Assembly: GCA_051004815.1 (NCBI GenBank)
Contig: JBPCJY010000228.1
Span: forward strand, 1-15,130
Length of the DNA stretch: 15,130 bases
From: JBBQXY01 sp051004815
GTDB lineage: Bacteria > Chloroflexota > Ktedonobacteria > Ktedonobacterales > Ktedonobacteraceae
Direction: 5' to 3'
Below, one piece after another: positions 6,966 through 12,701 of the stretch. The notes beneath the pieces were generated by a model. It made no database searches and had not been told where the DNA came from. It saw only the letters and a list, made by a program, of their open reading frames with translations. The position numbers were made by a program, and so were the translations under genes. The stretch's first letter is position 1. Each line of letters begins with the position of its first letter.

Positions 6966-7583
6966 ATGCTTACACCGGCGCAACTGAAAAAAATCTGGCT
7001 ATTGAGCGATACAGTACTGTATCCTGAAGCGGTGGCCTTCATGCAGAAGCACGTGCAGGGGTCGCAGGCACTGCCGAACAGCCAGGTGACGGGTCTCTTC
7101 AACGCCGCCGCGTCGGTGCAATACCCGGCACTTTACCAGTTTATCACCCACCAGCGCGATCGCAACTGGCCCTACGCAAAATTGCACCTCAAGAAGTTTT
7201 ATACCTCTTTAGAGGAAACACTGACGCGACTACATAACACGCGGCTCAGGAATGAGTTTCACCTGCTTGAAGATGTGCCTGGGCGTAGTGTGAGTGAGAC
7301 GCGGGAGGAGGTAAATGAATTGATGGCACTGTTGGCGTGCGAATTTATCCAGCATGTGCTGGCGGAGAATGGTGTGTTATTGCAGTCCGAAGAGGAGCAA
7401 AGGCGTCAGGGAACGCGTGGCGGTGAAGGAGGTAGTAGGCAGCAAGGACAGCAAGGACGCCAGGGGCAACCAGGAGCCAGGCCGCAAGGACAGCAAGGGC
7501 AACCAGGACAACAGAGGACAACAGGAGGTGCGGGAACCAGGCCGCAAGGACAACCGCAGCAAAATAATAGGAGGCAACCATGA
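6966..7583 (+). CDS. Cas11/Csm2-like small subunit with Gly/Gln/Arg-rich tail
   Basis: The protein has 205 residues in two parts. Residues 1-147 are helical and resemble small-subunit Csm2/Cas11 proteins: LPNSQVTGLFNAA (about 37-49) recalls their Ser-Gln motif, followed by QFITHQRDRNWPY and LKKFYTSLEETLTRL helices. Such subunits line the filament and touch the target RNA. Residues 148-205 are low complexity, almost only Gly, Gln, Arg, Pro and Thr, with repeated PQGQ, GQQG and RPQGQ units, and are surely disordered. The tail is encoded by internal DNA repeats; a 16-mer (CCAGGCCGCAAGGACA) recurs at 7477 and 7537, exactly 20 codons apart. The start is fixed by GGAAGGAGG 10 bases upstream. The stop overlaps the next ATG. 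Confidence 0.75.
   Translation: MLTPAQLKKIWLLSDTVLYPEAVAFMQKHVQGSQALPNSQVTGLFNAAASVQYPALYQFITHQRDRNWPYAKLHLKKFYTSLEETLTRLHNTRLRNEFHLLEDVPGRSVSETREEVNELMALLACEFIQHVLAENGVLLQSEEEQRRQGTRGGEGGSRQQGQQGRQGQPGARPQGQQGQPGQQRTTGGAGTRPQGQPQQNNRRQP
7477..7552 (+). repeat. Internal repeats encoding the disordered tail
   Basis: The 16-mer CCAGGCCGCAAGGACA lies at 7477-7492 and 7537-7552, 60 bases apart, so the reading frame is kept. Shorter CAAGGACAGCAAGG and GGGCAACCAGGA units fill the surrounding sequence from about 7440. Such repeats let the tail length change by slippage without a frameshift. Confidence 0.7.
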
Positions 7584-8494
7584 CCATAAGCGGACAGATT
7601 GATCGCCGGGGACTGACAAATCGCTACGAACTGCGCAATCGCTATATCTTCACGGGACAGTTAGAAATGAAGACGGCACTGCACATTGGAGGCGGCAAAA
7701 TCACCTTGACCAGCAGTGATAGCCCGGTGGTACTCACGCCGGAGCAACAGCCGTTCATCCCCGGCTCCAGCTTCAAAGGCACGCTGCGCAGCACTATCGA
7801 GAAGATTGTGCCGAATCTTCCCGGTTTCTCGTCGTGTGCGCTGAGGGAACTGAGCGAGAAAGAGCTAAAGGAAGCACATGAGCGCGGAGAGAAGGTCTGC
7901 CCGACGGTGCAGCAGCATGAAATTGCGCAATCGAGGCGTAATCCTCCAGAGGGAAAAACTACAGAGGATATTCTTGAAGAGGCCATTGGTGACCTGTGCG
8001 ATACTTGCCTGCTGTTCGGCTCCCCTTTCACCGCCGCCCGATTGAATGTAAGCGATCTCTACATGCCAGACGAGGAATGGAGCGGCATGATCCAGGTGCG
8101 TGACGGTGTAGCGATTGACCGCGATACTGAAAAGGCGCGTGACCGCTTCAAGTATGACTTTGAAGTAGTGCCTGCCAGCGCGACATTCAAGCTGAATATC
8201 CTGCTGGAAAACGCTACGAAGCGCGATATACAGTTGCTCTGTGTAGGACTGAGTGAGTTCGTACATGGCTTCGGAGTGGTCGGCGGCAAACGCTCACGAG
8301 GACTGGGTGTGGCGCAACTGGAAAATTTGCGGGTCTCCGCTTTGGAGTTGTTCGAAGAAGGTGTGAAGCAGCGCGAGGTCAGCATGGAGCAGCGCAGGCA
8401 ACGGATGCGCGACTACCTGCTCAGAAAAACCTTCTCAGATCAGGTAGATGGCCCAACATTTATTGCTAAATACATAGAGGACATTTTTGCGTAG
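7580..8494 (+). CDS. csm3: Csm3-like Cas7 backbone RAMP, subunit 2
   Basis: This 304-residue protein is the most Csm3-like of the operon. Its marks in order are LHIGGGKITLTSSDSPVV (34-51) with Asp47 at the position of the Csm3 RNA-cleaving aspartate, IPGSSFKGTLR near 60-70, CDTCLLFGSP in the middle, VRDGVAIDRDTEKARDRFKYDFEVV, and the Gly-rich GGKRSRGLGVAQL loop. It is expected to bind crRNA in the backbone and cut the target every six bases as Csm3 does. The ATG overlaps the stop of the Cas11-like gene by four bases. The C-terminus adds a charged helical extension of about 50 residues. The csm3 symbol reflects resemblance, since four RAMPs share the operon. Confidence 0.85.
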   Translation: MTISGQIDRRGLTNRYELRNRYIFTGQLEMKTALHIGGGKITLTSSDSPVVLTPEQQPFIPGSSFKGTLRSTIEKIVPNLPGFSSCALRELSEKELKEAHERGEKVCPTVQQHEIAQSRRNPPEGKTTEDILEEAIGDLCDTCLLFGSPFTAARLNVSDLYMPDEEWSGMIQVRDGVAIDRDTEKARDRFKYDFEVVPASATFKLNILLENATKRDIQLLCVGLSEFVHGFGVVGGKRSRGLGVAQLENLRVSALELFEEGVKQREVSMEQRRQRMRDYLLRKTFSDQVDGPTFIAKYIEDIFA

Positions 8495-8509
8495 GGAAGG
8501 ATCGACGCG

Positions 8510-9532
8510 ATGTTAAGAAAATTGATGAACGAGGCGTTTCTCACGCTGCGCATCACTACGACGGGGCCGATGTTGATTAAGTCTGGCCACGCCAGCGTCT
8601 TCGGGCCAGATATGACGCCCGTGCTGACCTGGCGCAACGGCAGGCAGGAGGTCTTCTTACCGGGTAGTTCACTCAAGGGTGTCTTCCGCAGCCACCTGGA
8701 AAAGATCGCGTGCAGCCTGAAACCGCGCGTCGTCTGCTATCCTTTCGAGGGCAACGAAGGCAAGCAGGCCGATCTTGAGCAGCGCCGACACGACTACCGC
8801 GACTCCTGCGGTGGGATGTTTAACCAGATAGCCAGGCGTGAGGAGAACCGTCGCTGGCTGGAAGAACGCAGCGATCTCGTGTACGCGGCGTCCTGCCCGG
8901 CCTGCAGGCTGTTCGGCTCGACCGGCTTTATTGGCCGCATCGCCATCGGCGACGCCTACCTTGTCTCGAAAGAGATCAAGGAGCAGCGCGATGGCATCGG
9001 CATCGACCGGCTGACAGGCGGGGCGAGCCACGGCGCGAAGTTCGAACTGGAGGTGGTCAGTTCAGATGTGGCTTTCGAGACGGATATCCACCTGCGTAAC
9101 TACGAGGTCTGGCAGCTTGGAATGCTGTTCGCTGTCCTGCAAGATATGGAGGACGAATTGATCCGCATCGGCTCTGGCCGATCTCGTGGGCTGGGCAAGG
9201 TCAAAGCAGAAATCAGCGACAAGAGCGCGGGCGGGCGTCCAGGCGGATTTGTAGTGAGTGCCATGCGGGAGAGTCACGAACCGGCGGAGCAATTGTGGGG
9301 CCTTGGTCGCTGGCTGGACGATGGCAGCTATGGCACATGGCGCGACGATTTCTTGACCTTGAAATCCCCGCTACAGGCCGAGCCGCGTGGCATTCGCCTC
9401 ATGCGTGCCTTCGGCGGTGATGACCTTACGAACCTGCGCGATGCTGCCATTACCGAGTTCGTTAACCGTATAAAGGCATGGTCGATAGAGGATCCGGAAA
9501 AGGTGCTGGCGCGACCAGTCGCTCGCACGTAG
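8510..9532 (+). CDS. Cas7-like RAMP subunit 3
   Basis: This is a 340-residue RAMP protein. Its marks are SGHASVFGPDMTPV (25-38) with Asp34 as a possible target-cleaving residue, FLPGSSLKGVFRSHLEK (near 49-65), CPACRLFGSTGFIGRI in the middle, GIGIDRLTGGASHGAKFELEVV, and the GSGRSRGLGKV loop near 224-234. After the RAMP core there is a C-terminal extension of about 100 residues (from about 240) rich in Trp, Gly and Asp, not found in the Csm3-like neighbour. Its role is probably a crRNA-binding backbone or end-capping (Csm5-like) subunit. GGGAAGG at 8494-8500 fixes the start at 8510; a second in-frame ATG at 8525 is possible. Confidence 0.83.
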   Translation: MLRKLMNEAFLTLRITTTGPMLIKSGHASVFGPDMTPVLTWRNGRQEVFLPGSSLKGVFRSHLEKIACSLKPRVVCYPFEGNEGKQADLEQRRHDYRDSCGGMFNQIARREENRRWLEERSDLVYAASCPACRLFGSTGFIGRIAIGDAYLVSKEIKEQRDGIGIDRLTGGASHGAKFELEVVSSDVAFETDIHLRNYEVWQLGMLFAVLQDMEDELIRIGSGRSRGLGKVKAEISDKSAGGRPGGFVVSAMRESHEPAEQLWGLGRWLDDGSYGTWRDDFLTLKSPLQAEPRGIRLMRAFGGDDLTNLRDAAITEFVNRIKAWSIEDPEKVLARPVART

Positions 9533-9553
9533 CAGTTAGGGAGCGAGAGTGCT

Positions 9554-10141
9554 ATGACGACAGAAGAGACGCTCTATAGCGGCACGGTAACGGATATCGT
9601 TGCACTGGTCAAGGCGTGTGACTTCCCGTCCAATGCTTACGTGCTGGTCGAACGGCAGCCGAAAACGCTAGTCGCGGATGACGGACGGCAGAACCTGCTG
9701 CGCTTCGCTTACCTGAAAGACGGTATTGATGAAGCAGGCCTCAATATTGCTTCCTATACATCGGGCCGTGTCTTTCACCGGGACTTCGAGTTGCGCTGGG
9801 AGCAGGATGCTGTGACAGTAGGCAAGACCCGCGTGGTCTATATTGGCGTGGATCGTACGTTACCGGAGAACTTGAAGCCCAAAGCAGCATTGCATCATGA
9901 GGGTGTAGGGCGGAATTACTACCTGTTCGGTGAGCTACTTAGTAAGGACAGGCTCACAGAGATGGGATTAGAATCGGAAGAGGGGTTGTATGCTGAGACG
10001 CGTGTCCCGCGTCTGCTGCGCTACCCACGATTGGACCGTGAGCGACAGCCGCAACGCCTACAATTGGTCGCACATGAATATGATCACCCAGAGCTAGGCC
10101 ACATGTATCGCTTTCTGGGTCTGATACCAGCGAAGGAGTAG
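9554..10141 (+). CDS. csx19: Csx19-like type III-D protein (TIGR03984-type)
   Basis: This 195-residue protein has no RAMP loops. It begins with a hydrophilic segment, then VLVERQPKTLVADDGRQNLLRFAY, FHRDFELRWEQDAVTVGKTRVVYIG, and RNYYLFGELLSKDRL at about 117-131, ending in a charged strand-rich part. Size, the aromatic Y-Y-L-F-G segment and the position between RAMP genes of a csx10 operon point to Csx19, a subunit known from III-D loci. The family call is from memory of its features, not a profile search. Spacing is 21 bases from the previous gene, with AGGGAG before the ATG; the next gene follows after two bases. Confidence 0.55.
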   Translation: MTTEETLYSGTVTDIVALVKACDFPSNAYVLVERQPKTLVADDGRQNLLRFAYLKDGIDEAGLNIASYTSGRVFHRDFELRWEQDAVTVGKTRVVYIGVDRTLPENLKPKAALHHEGVGRNYYLFGELLSKDRLTEMGLESEEGLYAETRVPRLLRYPRLDRERQPQRLQLVAHEYDHPELGHMYRFLGLIPAKE

Positions 10142-10143
10142 CT

Positions 10144-11277
10144 ATGAACCCGTATGACTTTGCGCGTATCGACTGGAGCAAGCCGCCGGAACGCCACAAA
10201 CCGACGTGGCATCACAAGCTGGTCAAAGCAGACACGCGGCTGTTTTCAGGCTCGTTGGATATGGACATCTACGCCGAGACGCCTCTCTTCATCGCAAATT
10301 CTGGCGTCGCGCCAACTGATCCGACGCGGCCTGCCCAGTCGATGCAGAACCAGCAGGGAGCGTTCATCATTCCAGGCAGTTCGCTCAAGGGTATGGTGCG
10401 CTCGGTCGTCGAAACGCTCGGCAACGGATGCCTGACGCTATACGATGGCGAATACGAGGGGCATCGCGTGCATTATCAAGAGCGCGTGTTAAAAAGCTTT
10501 CAGCCCTGTAGGGACGCGACGAATCTGTGTCTAGCCTGTCGCACCTTCGGGATGCTCAAGGGCGGCGATATCTTCCTCGGCAAGGTCAACATCGGGGATG
10601 CCGTCTCGTATCCGGACAAAGCGTATAAGTATGACCCGCTCTATACAGCCGTACTCGTGGAACCGAAGCCGCGCCACGAGGAGTTCTACCTGGATGAGAA
10701 GAAACAACATATCTCCGGGCGTAAGTTCTACTTCCATCACTCACCGGGCCAGTTGCTTACCGAAAAGCAACTGATATACTTCGGCAGAAATCAGATACTC
10801 GCGAATCGCTATATCCAGCCACTTGATATTGAGTCCAGTTTCCACTTCCGCGTCGATTTCACTAACCTTGAACCTGATGAGTTTGGCGTGCTGCTGCTGG
10901 CCCTTACGCTAGAAGATGAGATGCGGCACAAGATCGGCTATGGCAAGCCGATGGGACTTGGCTCCGTAGAGCTTCGCCCACTCCGCCTGACACTGGTGGA
11001 TTACTCCACGCGCTACACGAGCTACGGACAGCCCGGAGCAAAGGGTGGTAAAACCCTCTATGAGGGCGACACCATATGGACCGAAGTGCTCTACGAGCAT
11101 ATCGACACCTTTATTGAACAGCACTTGTCGCGAATAGCGATGGATGACCTGAGCCGCATCTGGCGCTGGTCGCCAGATCCCAATGCCGACTACTACTATC
11201 CCAGCAAACGCGACTGGTTCGACACGCCCGCTAGCCGGGGCAAACGCATAGCCGATACCTGGGACGTACCGGGATAA
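10144..11277 (+). CDS. Cas7-like RAMP subunit 4 with insertion
   Basis: This is a 377-residue RAMP protein and the last gene of the operon. It has a 30-residue polar N-terminal extension, then LFIANSGVAPTDPTRPA with Asp59 as the candidate cleavage residue, IIPGSSLKGMVRSVVE (about 75-90), CLACRTFGML, GKVNIGDAV, and the Gly-rich GYGKPMGLGSV loop near 267-277. Between the CxxC segment and the loop is an insertion of about 60 residues rich in Lys, Tyr and His, which makes it longer than a plain Csm3. The end is Trp- and Tyr-rich (WRWSPDPNADYYY). It resembles the longer RAMPs found beside csx19. AAGGAG overlaps the end of the csx19-like gene and sets the start. Confidence 0.82.
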   Translation: MNPYDFARIDWSKPPERHKPTWHHKLVKADTRLFSGSLDMDIYAETPLFIANSGVAPTDPTRPAQSMQNQQGAFIIPGSSLKGMVRSVVETLGNGCLTLYDGEYEGHRVHYQERVLKSFQPCRDATNLCLACRTFGMLKGGDIFLGKVNIGDAVSYPDKAYKYDPLYTAVLVEPKPRHEEFYLDEKKQHISGRKFYFHHSPGQLLTEKQLIYFGRNQILANRYIQPLDIESSFHFRVDFTNLEPDEFGVLLLALTLEDEMRHKIGYGKPMGLGSVELRPLRLTLVDYSTRYTSYGQPGAKGGKTLYEGDTIWTEVLYEHIDTFIEQHLSRIAMDDLSRIWRWSPDPNADYYYPSKRDWFDTPASRGKRIADTWDVPG

Positions 11278-11322
11278 CATGCAGAGATGCGTACACACTG
11301 ATGACTTCTGTGGCTTCTCATA

Positions 11323-11371
11323 CTACGCTGTGAGCGTAGCAGACAAAAGGGGCAGTTTCCCATTTATGGGA
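11323..11371. terminator. Two hairpins after the effector operon
   Basis: CTACGC/GCGTAG around TGTGA (11323-11339) and TCCCAT/ATGGGA around TT (11358-11371) lie 46-94 bases after the last RAMP stop. Neither has a T-run on the plus strand, so they are only weak terminator candidates. They separate the operon from the AT-rich gene at 11410. Confidence 0.35.
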
Positions 11372-11409
11372 TTCCTGCAAACCTAACAAACTTCGTGTGA
11401 GGTGTTCTT

Positions 11410-11907
11410 ATGATAGTGCTTACATTTCTAGACTGGGTAGGTTTGGTATCATCGGCGCTTTTATTGGTGTCTCTAATACTTGGAACAATTGCCTGGCTTA
11501 GAGGGATCATTCCTGCTTTATACAGGCTGGGTAAGGGCCTCTCTAAAAGGAAAATTGCCATCTTTGCCAAGGGAGATAATTTAACAGGCATGATGAATTT
11601 GCTGGAAGACACGAAACTTTTAAGCAAACGGAACATTATTACCATTGCTTCCGACAATGACTTAGGTAGAGGGGAAAAAGCTACGTTATTTTTAGTTCAT
11701 TGGGATGATTGGGAAAATAAAATTGAAGATATTTTGGATGCTAAAAAAGATGCTACTGCTCTTGTCGTTTATGCGCCAAGACAGAATTCTATTCCTCCAG
11801 ATAAATTTTTAGTGCTCAATAAACATCGAAATGTAACTGTGACAAATTTCCGTGGGAGGCTTTTAAACGATATTATTGTTAGCTTGATGACTACCAGTTA
11901 TCAATAG
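11410..11907 (+). CDS. Membrane-anchored alpha/beta protein, candidate CRISPR effector
   Basis: I do not recognise a named family. The 165-residue protein has one clear transmembrane helix (about 10-30), a short basic linker (31-47, with RLGKGLSKRK) that should be cytoplasmic, and a soluble domain (48-165). That domain alternates strand and helix: KIAIFA (48-53), NIITIA (75-80), TLFLVHW (92-98), TALVVYAP (116-123), VTVTNF (142-147), then a final helix starting RGRLLNDI. This five-strand order suggests a Rossmann- or TIR-like sensor or enzyme fold. It lies 132 bases after the last cas gene, on the same strand. GAGGTG precedes the ATG. It is markedly more AT-rich than the cas genes. It could be a cyclic-oligoadenylate-gated membrane effector (by analogy with small TM proteins such as Csx23), or a separate defence gene. 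Confidence 0.75.
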   Translation: MIVLTFLDWVGLVSSALLLVSLILGTIAWLRGIIPALYRLGKGLSKRKIAIFAKGDNLTGMMNLLEDTKLLSKRNIITIASDNDLGRGEKATLFLVHWDDWENKIEDILDAKKDATALVVYAPRQNSIPPDKFLVLNKHRNVTVTNFRGRLLNDIIVSLMTTSYQ

Positions 11908-11974
11908 CTTCATATGAAAATCTGGGAAGGAGAGGGAAGACAGAAATATGACACAACAAAGCCCTCCTTCCTGC

Positions 11975-12110
11975 ACCCTCAAGAAAAATGCAACCTTGCC
12001 GATAGATAGATGTGTATGGTCATACAAGTACAGGTGGAAGTTCGCTTGAGGGATTGCCATCAAACAACATCCGCTACAATCACAAAGGCCTGACGATGGA
12101 GAAGTCTGCG
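11975..12110 (-). repeat. Dispersed repeat with minus-strand frame, copy 1
   Basis: This aligns with 14706-14875: a CCCTCAAGAAAAA block, GCAACC-TGCCGATAGA, TGTATG, GTGGAAGTTC, CTTGAGG and ATTGCC in the same order. The ends CCCTCAAG (11977-11984) and CTTGAGGG (12044-12052) are inverted, so it can fold. On the minus strand it reads without stops as ...GCCLMAIPQANFH... followed by ...LSIGKVAFFLR. The indels against copy 2 are all multiples of three. No ribosome binding site or clear start is seen, so I list it as a repeat, not as a gene. Confidence 0.6.
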
Positions 12111-12177
12111 TGAAGGGTGAAACGATGGAGATGGTTTTGCTCGTCGTACTTGAGGCATAAAGCTTAACCAAGGTCAC

Positions 12178-12295
12178 AAGTGTCCCAACCATTCCAAGGT
12201 CCCAAATGTCCCGAAGTCCCAACTGTCCCAATCACCACTTCCCGTCCGATGAACTTCCCACCTCTCCAAACTCCTGTCCCAAATGTCCCGTCCTA
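12178..12295. repeat. Degenerate GTCCCAA / TGTCCC repeat
   Basis: TGTCCC or GTCCCAA units recur irregularly (GTGTCCCAACC, GGTCCCAAATGTCCC, AGTCCCAACTGTCCCAA, TGTCCCAAATGTCCC), spaced about 10-20 bases in the first part, with a gap before the last pair. There is no spacer structure of a CRISPR array. Read on the minus strand the unit is GGGACATTTGGGAC. Its function is unknown; it may be a decayed tandem repeat. Confidence 0.5.
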
Positions 12296-12499
12296 ACCAT
12301 TACCATGACCCATTAGCACAAATGCATCATTGCACCGCGAATTTCACTTCCTTCTTATACGGGCCGCACCCTGTCCGCACCCTGCCTGGGGGCAGGTAAT
12401 ACAGGAAATAGCAGGGAATAAATCGGCGGTGGGCACAATAATGAACATTAACTATTCAATCTACCAATGCGGTTCGCAGAGCCGCCTCGTGTATAGTAG

Positions 12500-12520
12500 G
12501 GGCGACCCTTGCGGTCGCCC
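12500..12520. repeat. REP-like palindrome
   Basis: GGGCGACC (12500-12507) and GGTCGCCC (12513-12520) form a perfect 8-bp stem with loop CTTGC. It is preceded by TAGG. The plus strand reads RGDPCGRPG, a translation I associate with dispersed repeats in Chloroflexota and related genomes. A related palindrome is at 14881-14906. Confidence 0.65.
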
Positions 12521-12548
12521 TGGGGGAAATAGAACCATAAGTAGTCAT

Positions 12549-12568
12549 ATCTTAACCTTATCTTAACC
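12549..12568. promoter_or_regulatory. Direct repeat ATCTTAACC, 11-base period
   Basis: ATCTTAACC occurs at 12549-12557 and again at 12560-12568, exactly 11 bases apart, about one helical turn. It ends about nine bases before the proposed -35 of the kinase gene. Same-face direct repeats at this spacing are the usual binding pattern of OmpR/PhoB-type response regulators. The regulator is not in the window. Confidence 0.4.
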
Positions 12569-12577
12569 CAATCATCA

Positions 12578-12605
12578 CTGAACCTTCTTTTTAGGCTTTT
12601 ATAGT
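12578..12605 (+). promoter_or_regulatory. Probable kinase promoter
   Basis: CTGAAC (12578-12583), a 16-base spacer and TATAGT (12600-12605) form a moderate sigma70-like promoter. The leader that follows holds an AGTGAGG/CCTCACT stem (12603-12625) and a GACGTACGTC palindrome (12659-12668) before the ribosome binding site. Confidence 0.4.
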
Positions 12606-12658
12606 GAGGGAGGGCATTCCTCACTGAAAACCCCCAATATGAGTAGGTATTTATCCTC

Positions 12659-12668
12659 GACGTACGTC
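12659..12668. promoter_or_regulatory. GACGTACGTC palindrome in kinase leader
   Basis: This is a perfect 10-base palindrome, 33 bases before the kinase ATG, with a further AACGTCG just downstream. It could be an operator half-site pair or an RNA hairpin element near the ribosome binding site. Confidence 0.35.
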
Positions 12669-12701
12669 ATCTGAACGTCGTTCCTTTCGGAGGTTCATGC
12701 T

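Larger units (their letters stand above)
11908..12701. other. Repeat-rich intergenic region before the kinase
   Basis: No confident gene is seen on the plus strand. In order it holds a dispersed repeat copy with a minus-strand frame (11975-12110), a degenerate GTCCCAA-type repeat (about 12178-12295), a CCGCACCCTG doublet with a CCTGCC/GGCAGG hairpin (about 12363-12398), a REP-like palindrome (12500-12520), two 11-base-period direct repeats and the kinase promoter. A frame at 12330-12566 is made of these repeats and is not a likely gene. Confidence 0.5.

Noticed and set aside
7345..7619. Minus-strand Leu/Ser-rich frames opposite the Cas11-like tail
   Set aside because: They arise from the low-complexity repeats read backwards; hydrophobicity is a by-product of CAG/CAA-rich codons.
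12178..12295. CRISPR array made of GTCCCAA units
   Set aside because: Units are too short, uneven in spacing and lack unique spacers of constant length.
12330..12566. 78-residue plus-strand frame containing RGDPCGRPG
   Set aside because: That peptide is the translation of a palindromic dispersed repeat; the frame has no ribosome binding site.
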